A DNA stretch of 8,243 nucleotides. Source: Candidatus Curtissbacteria bacterium. Its GTDB lineage: Bacteria; Patescibacteriota; Microgenomatia; Curtissbacterales; GWA2-41-24. Location: positions 1-8,243 of the forward strand of contig JACPKK010000040.1 of assembly GCA_016187105.1 (NCBI GenBank), given 5' to 3'. The notes beneath the pieces are model-generated. The model did not search any database. It was not told the origin of the DNA and worked only from the letters and a program-made list of their open reading frames with translations. Below, in pieces: positions 1-5,773 of this stretch. Numbering within the stretch: the stretch's first letter is position 1; each line of letters starts with the position of its first letter. The translations under genes and the position numbers were made by a program.

Positions 1-1
1 C

Positions 2-415
2 GCCTCCGGCGGCAACAATCAACAAGCGGCAGTTGATCCACTGGCCATGTCAGACGACCAGCTCGACGCCGAAATTGCCCGGCTGGAAGCCGAACAAAAT
101 AACAATCAACAATCACTAGTCACGAGTCAGCAATCAATCTCCAAAGACCCCAATCAAATGACAGACGAAGAACTCGATGAAGAAATTGCCAGACTGGAGA
201 CACAACAATCAGGTCATCAGGTGATCAGGTCATCAGGTGATCAGGTCACGACTCCAGATAACCCGATGGCCAGACAACCCGGAAACCAACCACTTCGGGT
301 TTCCAAAATTGGCCGCAACGACCCATGCCCCTGCGGAGCGGTCAACTCCCAAACAGGTAAACCATACAAGTATAAGAAGTGCGGCATGATCAACGCACCT
401 TATCACAAAGGCTAA
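2..415 (+). CDS. secA: C-terminal part of a SEC-C motif protein, probably SecA (5' truncated)
   Basis: The frame is open from base 2 to TAA at 413-415, so this is the end of a gene starting before the window; the ATG at 47 is internal. The last ~35 residues form a SEC-C zinc motif beginning GRNDPCPCG, with Cys codons at 326, 332 and 380. In SecA this tail binds zinc and contacts SecB and ribosomes, while the missing part would be the ATPase motor driving Sec export. The motif is unusual: a longer loop separates the Cys pairs, and the usual fourth ligand (Cys/His after YKKC) is Gly; His at 404-406 could replace it. Ahead of it lies a Gln/Asn-rich linker with a duplicated acidic helix. SEC-C motifs also occur in other proteins, so the SecA call rests on this C-terminal position plus the downstream prfB-ftsE-ftsX order, which follows secA in several Gram-positive genomes. 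SEC-C is near certain; SecA is likely. Confidence 0.72.
   Translation, partial: ASGGNNQQAAVDPLAMSDDQLDAEIARLEAEQNNNQQSLVTSQQSISKDPNQMTDEELDEEIARLETQQSGHQVIRSSGDQVTTPDNPMARQPGNQPLRVSKIGRNDPCPCGAVNSQTGKPYKYKKCGMINAPYHKG
41..208 (+). repeat. Duplicated 19-codon acidic helix in the SecA-like tail
   Basis: Bases 41-97 and 152-208 encode two related segments, both of the form M-[ST]-D-[DE]-[QE]-L-D-x-E-I-A-R-L-E. Eleven of 19 residues are identical. Each copy is followed closely by the heptamer aacaatc, so protein repeat and DNA repeat move together. The segments look like short amphipathic helices in an otherwise disordered linker. No function is known to me. Confidence 0.8.
101..114 (+). repeat. 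Heptamer tandem repeat aacaatc (x2, with further copies at 14-20 and 204-210)
   Basis: The heptamer aacaatc occurs twice in tandem at 101-107 and 108-114. It recurs singly at 14-20 (followed by the near copy aacaagc) and at 204-210. All copies lie in the low-complexity Gln/Asn linker of the SecA-like protein. Confidence 0.75.
209..248 (+). repeat. Alternating 8-mer array (five units) inside coding sequence
   Basis: Five perfect units alternate between tcaggtca and tcaggtga, equivalent to 2.5 copies of a 16-bp unit. The array sits in frame within the linker just before the SEC-C motif. Neither 8 nor 16 is a multiple of three, so the encoded residues differ from unit to unit and a change in copy number would usually shift the reading frame. 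Confidence 0.9.
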
Positions 416-432
416 TCTTCCTCGTTTTTTGT

Positions 433-438
433 TACAAT
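433..438 (+). promoter_or_regulatory. Putative -10 box (TACAAT) for the GT-C gene
   Basis: TACAAT lies 17 bases (start to start) before the ATG at 450. No good -35 hexamer is visible at the normal spacing. Transcription would begin near 445, leaving a leader of about five bases. It falls within the first codons of a longer reading (TTG at 429), which argues that 450 is the true start. Confidence 0.45.
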
Positions 439-449
439 TGCTCCGAGCT

Positions 450-1988
450 ATGAAATCAAAAATCACGCTGACACTGTTGGCGATACTTGCCGCTTTTATC
501 AGAATCTTATTAATTTCCAGAGATTCCGTTCCCTTTGCTTACGATATGGGCCGGGATCTCCTGTGGGCCAAAGACATAAGCTTTTATCACATCCCCACTT
601 TAATCGGTCCGGCGGCTAGCATTTGGGGAGTTTATTTCCAGCCGTTTTGGTATTATTTTTTAGCGAGCCCGCTTTTAATATCCGGCGGCAATCCTCTTTC
701 TGCCGTTTACGCCACCGCTTCGACGGTCGTGTTAACTGGAATCCTCGCCTTCATTTTATTTAGAAAATATTTACCCAAAATTTACATCTTCACTCTAACG
801 GTTTTGTTATTGTTTTCTTCAAATTTAGTAAACATTTCAACTTTTGCTTTTCATGCCAATACACTCCCTCTTTTAACGCTTCTTGTAACTTATTTTACAT
901 TTCTTGCCGTAGTCAAAAACCCTCTATACCTTGCCCTATCAACACTTGCTGTTAGTCTAATGTTTAGCGCCGACCCCGCCCCGGCAGTAGCCTTTACGAT
1001 AGTTTTGGTTTTTTTCTTCCTCTTTTTTAAATTTTTTAAATCAAAACAGGGCCTGAAAACTTTTCTCCTGTCACTTATTGCTTATCTCATCCCCTTTATC
1101 CCTCAAATCTTATTTGAACTTAGAAATAACTTTATCCAGACAAAATCGCTGCTTGCCTATTTCATGGGCAATAACCCGTCACTTTCCGGACATCTTCCTC
1201 TCTTGGAAAGAATTCCAAACCGGATTCTGGTCTATTTTGATTTTCTAAAATCAAACTTCGCCCCGCAAAATTTACTGGCAATTGGCCTAATTATTTTTAC
1301 GGTTTTTGGGATTTATAAACTTGCAAAAGCCAAATCTAAATTTTCAACTTTCAATTTTCAACTTTCAATTTTATTTAAAATCAACCTTTATATTTTTATC
1401 ATCACATTTTTGGTAAATACTTTCCTGGTAACCGTCGAAATTAAAAACTGGTATCTTTACGGCCTAGCGGTCAATGTTGCTTTTTTAATCGTTTTTGCCC
1501 TAATCGGATTAAAGTCTAAAGGGGGACTGCTGATTTTTTTGATAATCTTTTTAACCACTAACCTCATGCCTGTTGCCAGAAATGAAAAGATCGCGAAAAG
1601 CAAAAAAGATCCCGCCCAACTCTCAAATCAGATGAGAGCCATTGAGCTTATTTATCAAGACACCCAGACTCCGTTTTCTGTTTACGTCTACACCCCGTCG
1701 GTCTACGACCTTAATTATCAATACCTTTTTTGGTGGCAAGGAGTCGAAAAGAGAAGAGGTCTGCCAAGCGATTTTGCCTATTTACCCAATAAACCCGATT
1801 ACGTAAGGAATAAATCAAAATACTTTGTTAATCCAAAAATGGAAAACACAATCTATCTGATTATTGAAAACGCTCCAGAAAATGAGTTTTACACAAGTGC
1901 TAGTTGGCAAACGAACTTTAGAAACTATAAAATCATCTGGGAGAAAAATGTAAACGGCGCAATAGCAGTCCAGAAAATATCCAAGTGA
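450..1988 (+). CDS. Multi-pass membrane glycosyltransferase, GT-C superfamily (GT39/ArnT-like)
   Basis: This 512-residue, very hydrophobic protein has about ten predicted membrane helices across residues 1-375 and a soluble C-terminal part from roughly 385 to 512. After helix 1 comes the external loop typical of GT-C enzymes, with acidic residues D32 and D36 in AYDMGRD, where the catalytic Asp normally sits, then the motif LIGP and a Q-P-F-W-Y-Y stretch. Enzymes of this class transfer a sugar from a polyprenyl-phosphate carrier to an acceptor outside the membrane. The cytosolic GT2 gene 22 bases downstream could make that carrier-linked sugar. ATG 450 is preferred over the in-frame TTG at 429 because a -10-like box occupies the intervening bases. 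The gene ends in TGA. A heptamer array at 1342-1369 encodes a cytoplasmic or inter-helix loop. Exact sugar and acceptor cannot be read from sequence; class confidence is good, subfamily confidence moderate. Confidence 0.75.
   Translation: MKSKITLTLLAILAAFIRILLISRDSVPFAYDMGRDLLWAKDISFYHIPTLIGPAASIWGVYFQPFWYYFLASPLLISGGNPLSAVYATASTVVLTGILAFILFRKYLPKIYIFTLTVLLLFSSNLVNISTFAFHANTLPLLTLLVTYFTFLAVVKNPLYLALSTLAVSLMFSADPAPAVAFTIVLVFFFLFFKFFKSKQGLKTFLLSLIAYLIPFIPQILFELRNNFIQTKSLLAYFMGNNPSLSGHLPLLERIPNRILVYFDFLKSNFAPQNLLAIGLIIFTVFGIYKLAKAKSKFSTFNFQLSILFKINLYIFIITFLVNTFLVTVEIKNWYLYGLAVNVAFLIVFALIGLKSKGGLLIFLIIFLTTNLMPVARNEKIAKSKKDPAQLSNQMRAIELIYQDTQTPFSVYVYTPSVYDLNYQYLFWWQGVEKRRGLPSDFAYLPNKPDYVRNKSKYFVNPKMENTIYLIIENAPENEFYTSASWQTNFRNYKIIWEKNVNGAIAVQKISK
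1341..1372 (+). repeat. Alternating heptamer array inside the GT-C gene
   Basis: Four units alternate between tttcaac and tttcaat at 1342-1369, flanked by further T residues, equivalent to just over two copies of a 14-bp unit. The array encodes a loop between two membrane helices around residues 298-307. Neither 7 nor 14 is a multiple of three, so gain or loss of one unit would shift the frame of the glycosyltransferase. Confidence 0.85.
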
Positions 1989-2010
1989 AACTTTCCATAG
2001 GACCGCAAAT

Positions 2011-2721
2011 ATGAACAAAGTGAATATTAAGGTCCGCAGGGCCCTGTCTATCATCATCCCAAGTTTTAACGAAGGCAAAACCCTCAAGGAAATTGTAAAC
2101 AAGGTTTTGTCCTTCAAAACCATATACAATAAGGAAGTTATTATTGTTGATGACGGCTCGACTGACGAAACTCGCCAAATTCTCAAAAGATTCCCTAGTA
2201 GCAAAAACATAAAGGTAATCGTCAACTCGAAAAATCTCGGCAAAGGTGCATCCGTTACCCGAGCCCTAAAAATCGCGACAGGTGATATCGTTGTTATCCA
2301 AGACGCCGATTTGGAATATGACCCGCGCGATATACCCAAAATCCTTGCCCTTTTCGATAATAAAAACGTCAAAGTGGTTTACGGCTCAAGAATCTTGGGC
2401 AATAATCCCTCCTCCCACTGGACATTTAATTTGGGGGGCCAGCTAGTTACTCTTGTTACCAACATTTTGTTTAGGACCAATATCACCGATGAGCCAACAG
2501 GCTACAAAGCCATGAGGAGAGACGTCTTAAAAAACCTTAAATTAAAGTCGCAAGGCTTCGAATTCTGCCCGGAAATAACCGCCAAAATTGCCAAACAAAA
2601 AATAAAAATTTGGGAAGTCCCAATCTCCTATCATCCAAGACCGGTCAAAGAGAAGAAAATTAAATGGCAAGACGGTGTTGCCGCCATTTTTTACCTCCTA
2701 AAATACAGGATTACCGACTAA
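2011..2721 (+). CDS. GT2 family glycosyltransferase, polyprenyl-phosphate sugar synthase-like (DPM1-type)
   Basis: The 236-residue protein has a GT-A fold. It opens with SIIIPSFNEG (residues 13-22), has the nucleotide-binding VDDGS (46-50), and carries the metal-binding Asp motif QDADLEYDP (97-105). It continues with YGSR (124-127), TDEPTGYKAMRR (159-170) and FEFCPEIT (183-190), and ends without C-terminal membrane helices. These are the marks of dolichol-/undecaprenyl-phosphate mannosyl- or glucosyltransferases, which move a sugar from a nucleotide donor to a lipid phosphate on the cytosolic face. A modest AGGA at 1999-2002, eight bases before the ATG, may serve as ribosome binding site, one of few in the window. 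The gene follows the GT-C gene by 22 bases and is probably cotranscribed, making the donor used by that enzyme. Family is certain; donor sugar is unknown. Confidence 0.88.
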   Translation: MNKVNIKVRRALSIIIPSFNEGKTLKEIVNKVLSFKTIYNKEVIIVDDGSTDETRQILKRFPSSKNIKVIVNSKNLGKGASVTRALKIATGDIVVIQDADLEYDPRDIPKILALFDNKNVKVVYGSRILGNNPSSHWTFNLGGQLVTLVTNILFRTNITDEPTGYKAMRRDVLKNLKLKSQGFEFCPEITAKIAKQKIKIWEVPISYHPRPVKEKKIKWQDGVAAIFYLLKYRITD

Positions 2722-2727
2722 TTCAGA

Positions 2728-2758
2728 TTGACTTTCACCAAGCGAAATTCAATACTAA
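2728..2758 (+). promoter_or_regulatory. Putative promoter for the L,D-transpeptidase gene
   Basis: TTGACT (2728-2733) is a good -35 hexamer. AATACT at 2751-2756 follows after 17 bases, or TACTAA at 2753-2758 after 19. The next gene's ATG is at 2764, so the transcript would start at or next to the start codon. The TTG of the -35 box also reads as an in-frame alternative start, which is less likely. Confidence 0.45.
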
Positions 2759-2763
2759 ATTAT

Positions 2764-3426
2764 ATGGTCTTCAAAAAAGGCTTTAGCCACCCAGTAGTCT
2801 TATTTTTTCTAGTTGCCCTAGGCCTCGTTTTCCTTTTAACCCCGCTCAAAAAATACGTTTACCTTGCTTACCAAAATGTCGGCATAAAAGCCGGTATTAA
2901 CTTAAATAATATTGCCTCTCAAAGTTATGTGGATTTTATTAAATCCCAAACCGGTCAATTCGAAAACACCAGTGAAGCAGTCTGGCTCAACAAAAGTATC
3001 ACCTATAATAGCCTTCTCGCTGACGCCAAAGTGCTGGGCGAACAGTCTCCCCTGGACGATAATAAGTGGATCGAAATCAATCTTTCCGAGCAAAGACTTT
3101 ACATGAAGGAAGGTACAAATACCGTCGCCAGTTTTTTGGTTTCAACCGGCAAATGGGCGCCCACCCCGACCGGCGAGTGGCGCATCTGGACAAAATTGAG
3201 GTATACCAGGATGTCTGGCGGCTCCCAGGCTCTCGGGACTTACTATAACCTGCCAAACGTTCCTTACACCATGTATTATTATCAAGGATACGGCATTCAT
3301 GGGGCTTATTGGCATAACAACTTTGGCCAGCGCATGAGCCATGGTTGTGTCAATATGAGACCCGAAGAAGCAGGCATAGTTTTTAACTGGGCCGAAGTCG
3401 GTACTCGTGTCGTCGTCCACGATTAG
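2764..3426 (+). CDS. Membrane-anchored L,D-transpeptidase (YkuD domain)
   Basis: The 220-residue protein has one N-terminal membrane segment (about residues 9-28, after MVFKKGFSH) and an external part. The YkuD domain begins near residue 102 at WIEINLSEQRLYM, the typical first strand. The active site is clear: HG at 179-180 and SHGCVNM at 192-198, with Cys195 the nucleophile and His193 beside it. Such enzymes join peptidoglycan stems by 3-3 cross-links, or attach proteins to the wall, using a thioester intermediate. The substrate strand and the glycine-rich insert between the first strands and the active site look intact. ATG 2764 is chosen because a -35/-10 pair fills the bases between TTG 2728 and this ATG. 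The gene lies between surface-glycosylation genes and division genes, consistent with an envelope role. It ends in TAG. Family is secure; the particular cross-link made is inferred. Confidence 0.9.
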   Translation: MVFKKGFSHPVVLFFLVALGLVFLLTPLKKYVYLAYQNVGIKAGINLNNIASQSYVDFIKSQTGQFENTSEAVWLNKSITYNSLLADAKVLGEQSPLDDNKWIEINLSEQRLYMKEGTNTVASFLVSTGKWAPTPTGEWRIWTKLRYTRMSGGSQALGTYYNLPNVPYTMYYYQGYGIHGAYWHNNFGQRMSHGCVNMRPEEAGIVFNWAEVGTRVVVHD

Positions 3427-3445
3427 GCACGCGGGCGTCTTCACC

Positions 3446-3454
3446 TGCTATAAT
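3446..3454 (+). promoter_or_regulatory. Extended -10 promoter of prfB
   Basis: TGCTATAAT is a perfect TATAAT (3449-3454) with an upstream TG extension. No clear -35 is present, which an extended -10 can tolerate. The ATG at 3467 begins 18 bases after the start of the box, so the leader would be about six bases with no Shine-Dalgarno sequence. Confidence 0.65.
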
Positions 3455-3466
3455 TCTCCCCATATT

Positions 3467-4546
3467 ATGGATCATCAACAAGAACTATCTAGCCTTAAAG
3501 ACAGATTCGAAGTTATCAGGAAAAACTTTGATATCGAGGCTCGCCGCGGGAAGCTTAAAGAGCTCGAAGCAAAAAGCCAAGAGCCGGACTTTTGGGCTGA
3601 TTCACAGTCTGCTCAAAAAATTATGAAGCAAATTGCCGATATCGGCGAGGAGATCGAGTCGGTAAAAAGTCTTGACAAAGAGATCACGGGTCTTGGTCCA
3701 ATGCTCTCAATAAGCCAGGACGATCCCCAAATGGCCAAAGAGGTAAGTCTGGAGCTTAAAAAAGTCGCCAAAAAAATCGATGAGCTGGAAATAAAAATGT
3801 TTTTGTCAGGCGATCATGATTCAAGCTACGCAATCTTAGGAATCCATGCCGGCCAAGGCGGAACCGAAGCCATGGACTGGGTTGATATGCTTTCCCGCAT
3901 GTACCAGAAATATTTCTCCGCTAAAAAGTGGGACTGGGATGTCATCGACGAAATTCCCGGCGAAGAGGCTGGTTCCAAAACCGTAACCATACTTGTCAAA
4001 CAGAGATACGCTTATGGTCTTCTTTCGAAAGAGGCAGGCGTCCACAGGCTTGTGCGCCAATCACCCTTCAACGCCGCTGGCTTGCGCCAAACCTCTTTTG
4101 CCTTAGTCGAGGTCATGCCTGAAATTGAGGAAGTCGAGGGGATCGAAATTAACCCGGACGATATTGAATTTGAAGCCTTCCGTTCCGGCGGCCATGGCGG
4201 CCAGAATGTCAATAAAGTCTCAACCGCCGTTAGGTTAAAACATAAGCCTACAGGCATCATTGTTACCTGCCAGACTCAAAGGTACCAGGCCCAAAACCGC
4301 GAAAACGCTATGAGACTCTTAAAAGCCAAGCTCTGGAATCTAAAACAGCAGGAAGACAAGGCCGCCAAAGAAAAAATAAAAGGCGGCCACGTTACGCCCG
4401 GCTGGGGCAATCAAATCCGCTCGTACGTCCTCCACCCATATAAAATGGTCAAGGACTTAAGGACTGGCTACGAGACGTCAAACGCCCAAGCCGTTCTCGA
4501 TGGCGACTTGGACGAATTCGTAAAACGGGAATTAACCCTGCACTAA
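3467..4546 (+). CDS. prfB: Peptide chain release factor 2
   Basis: The 359-residue length matches the RF2 family (about 365 in E. coli). The N-terminal helical domain spans residues 1-110. The tripeptide anticodon SPF (199-201, in VRQSPFNAAG) reads UGA/UAA and separates RF2 from RF1. The catalytic GGQ is at 244-246 in SGGHGGQNVNK, and the C-terminal GNQIRSYVLHPYKMVKDLRT region is typical. The protein ends translation at UGA and UAA by releasing the peptide in the ribosomal A site. An in-frame GTG at 3407 would overlap the previous gene and include the promoter, so ATG 3467 is preferred. The gene is uninterrupted: unlike many prfB genes it needs no programmed frameshift, although CTTTGAT persists at 3526-3532. 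It lies upstream of ftsE-ftsX, a familiar order. Genuine TGA stops in two neighbouring genes fit its presence. Confidence 0.96.
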   Translation: MDHQQELSSLKDRFEVIRKNFDIEARRGKLKELEAKSQEPDFWADSQSAQKIMKQIADIGEEIESVKSLDKEITGLGPMLSISQDDPQMAKEVSLELKKVAKKIDELEIKMFLSGDHDSSYAILGIHAGQGGTEAMDWVDMLSRMYQKYFSAKKWDWDVIDEIPGEEAGSKTVTILVKQRYAYGLLSKEAGVHRLVRQSPFNAAGLRQTSFALVEVMPEIEEVEGIEINPDDIEFEAFRSGGHGGQNVNKVSTAVRLKHKPTGIIVTCQTQRYQAQNRENAMRLLKAKLWNLKQQEDKAAKEKIKGGHVTPGWGNQIRSYVLHPYKMVKDLRTGYETSNAQAVLDGDLDEFVKRELTLH

Positions 4547-4552
4547 CGTGAC

Positions 4553-4582
4553 TTGCTCAAAGCCAAGTAATTGAGATATAAT
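4553..4582 (+). promoter_or_regulatory. Promoter before the small membrane protein gene
   Basis: A perfect TATAAT (4577-4582) is preceded after 18 bases by a weak -35 (TTGCTC, 4553-4558). The ATG at 4596 is 19 bases after the start of the box, giving a leader of about seven bases. The promoter could also drive ftsE-ftsX and the M23 gene. Confidence 0.6.
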
Positions 4583-4595
4583 TTCTAAATCAGTC

Positions 4596-5063
4596 ATGGA
4601 CGAAAACCAAAACCCGCGAACTTTCCTAAACCTAAAAAGCATTCCTCTTAAGCCCAAATTTGCTCTACCTGCCAGGATCGTTCCGGTTTTAATCATCGTC
4701 GCAGTTGTCGGCGCCGGCATTGCTTCTGGCCTTGTCCTTTCCTCAAGAAGTAAAAATCAAGCAATTGCGAAGGCTTCGATCGAAGAGGAAAATCTTACCC
4801 CGGAACAAAAAGTGTCATTTAACCAGACTTTCAGGGACCAGGCCGAAGGAAAACTTGAGAAAAACGATCAGCTTGATAAATACGCTCAAGGCACTCACAG
4901 GCTGATTCGTCCCGGCGGGGAGGACCAAACAGCTTACTTGACCTCGTCGGTTCTTGATCTCGACCAATACGTCGGTAAAAACGTTAAGGTTTTCGGAGAA
5001 ACATTCGGTTCCTCTCAAGTCGGTTGGTTGATGGATGTAGGGAAGGTTGAAGTAGTCGACTAA
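4596..5063 (+). CDS. Single-pass membrane protein of unknown function between prfB and ftsE
   Basis: I do not recognise a named family. The 155-residue protein has a Pro/Lys-containing cytoplasmic N-terminus (1-27) and one membrane helix (about 29-49, rich in Val/Ile/Ala/Gly). A charged, probably helical linker (52-95) follows, then a compact C-terminal domain (about 98-155) of alternating strands: THRLIRPGGEDQTAYLTSS, then LDQYVGKNVKVFGET, then GWLMDVGKVEVVD. Strands around a VGKxVxVxGE turn resemble small OB-fold or beta-barrel domains that often sit outside the membrane, but this is only a resemblance. Orientation is N-in by the basic residues before the helix. It has its own TATAAT promoter and ends 23 bases before ftsE, so it may be cotranscribed with ftsEX and could be linked to division or wall remodelling by context alone. 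Confidence 0.8.
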   Translation: MDENQNPRTFLNLKSIPLKPKFALPARIVPVLIIVAVVGAGIASGLVLSSRSKNQAIAKASIEEENLTPEQKVSFNQTFRDQAEGKLEKNDQLDKYAQGTHRLIRPGGEDQTAYLTSSVLDLDQYVGKNVKVFGETFGSSQVGWLMDVGKVEVVD

Positions 5064-5077
5064 GTCCGGCCTAAAAC
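5047..5077 (+). promoter_or_regulatory. Weak candidate promoter before ftsE
   Basis: TTGAAG (5047-5052) and TAAAAC (5072-5077) are 19 bases apart and place the start point a few bases before the ftsE ATG at 5087, matching the spacing of the other starts in this window. Both hexamers are imperfect, and read-through from the upstream TATAAT promoter is an equally good explanation. Confidence 0.25.
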
Positions 5078-5086
5078 TACTGCCTC

Positions 5087-5773
5087 ATGATAGAATTCGT
5101 ATCCGTTACTAAAAAATTCCCGAATGGTCAAATTGCCCTTGACGACCTAAACCTGAAGATTGCAGACGGAGAATTCATTTTCCTGGTCGGCCCTTCCGGT
5201 GCTGGCAAAACCACACTGCTTAGGCTCATCACCAGAGAAACCTGGCCGACAGCTGGCCAAATTCTTTTTAACGGCGAAGATATTCTCAAAATTCCTTCTT
5301 CGAAAATCCCCCTGCTGCGCCGTAAAATCGGTACGGTCTTTCAAGATTTTAAATTGCTTCTAACAAGAACCATCTTTGAAAATGTTGCCGTCCCCTTGGA
5401 AGTTCTCTCCAGGCCTGACCAAGCAATTAAAGAAGAAGTCGCTGCTGTTTTAGAAAAAGTCGACCTTACCCAAAAAGCCGACAGTTTTCCTGTTCAGATT
5501 TCAGGCGGGGAGGTCCAAAGGACTGCTATCGCCCGGGCCATTGTTTCCAAACCGCAAATTCTTCTTGCCGACGAGCCCACCGGAGACTTAGACCCCCAAA
5601 CCGCTTTAAGTATTGTTAAAATCTTGGAAAAAATAAATGAGGAAGACAAAACTACGATTATCATGGCCACCCATAACTCCGGGATCGTTAACCATTTCAA
5701 AAAACGGGTTGTTTTCATAAAAAGCGGTAAAATAGAAGGAGACGAAAAAGAAGGCAAATATGAGGCAGATTAA
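5087..5773 (+). CDS. ftsE: Cell division ATP-binding protein FtsE
   Basis: The 228-residue ABC ATPase has every expected motif: Walker A GPSGAGKTT (35-43), Q-loop Gln86 in VFQDFKLL, signature ISGGEVQR (138-145), Walker B ILLADEP (158-164) followed by TGDLD, and H-loop His196 in MATHNSG. The FQDFKLL stretch after the Q-loop is characteristic of FtsE. The signature has Val where most have Gln (ISGGEV rather than LSGGEQ), a mild change. FtsE dimers hydrolyse ATP on the cytosolic face and drive conformational change in FtsX, which switches on an extracytoplasmic wall hydrolase at the division site. No Shine-Dalgarno sequence precedes the ATG. The 3' end overlaps ftsX by 14 bases, indicating translational coupling, and the hydrolase partner gene follows ftsX, so the entire machine is encoded together. 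Confidence 0.96.
   Translation: MIEFVSVTKKFPNGQIALDDLNLKIADGEFIFLVGPSGAGKTTLLRLITRETWPTAGQILFNGEDILKIPSSKIPLLRRKIGTVFQDFKLLLTRTIFENVAVPLEVLSRPDQAIKEEVAAVLEKVDLTQKADSFPVQISGGEVQRTAIARAIVSKPQILLADEPTGDLDPQTALSIVKILEKINEEDKTTIIMATHNSGIVNHFKKRVVFIKSGKIEGDEKEGKYEAD

Noticed and set aside
419..431. T-rich run after the secA-like stop as an intrinsic terminator
   Set aside because: No GC-rich stem precedes the T-run.
429..449. Upstream TTG start for the GT-C gene
   Set aside because: These bases contain a TACAAT box, and the protein starting at ATG 450 has a normal basic N-terminus before helix 1.
1986..1988. Reassigned UGA (code 25)
   Set aside because: TGA at 1986-1988 and 6630-6632 ends genes at natural protein ends, with a new gene starting at once, and RF2 is encoded.
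1815..2372. 185-residue open frame on the minus strand
   Set aside because: It lies antisense across the end of the GT-C gene and the GT2 motifs. It has no recognisable domain, and the plus-strand frames here encode clear conserved proteins.
3407..3466. Upstream GTG start for prfB
   Set aside because: It would overlap the L,D-transpeptidase end and translate through an extended -10 promoter; RF2 length is normal from ATG 3467.
3496..3532. Active programmed frameshift in prfB
   Set aside because: The zero frame is continuous from ATG 3467, and the CTT-TGA frame is closed by TAA at 3496-3498 with no start after it.
4551..4568. Hairpin acttg...caagt after prfB as a terminator
   Set aside because: The stem is only five pairs, AT-rich and without a following T-run; it overlaps the promoter of the next gene.
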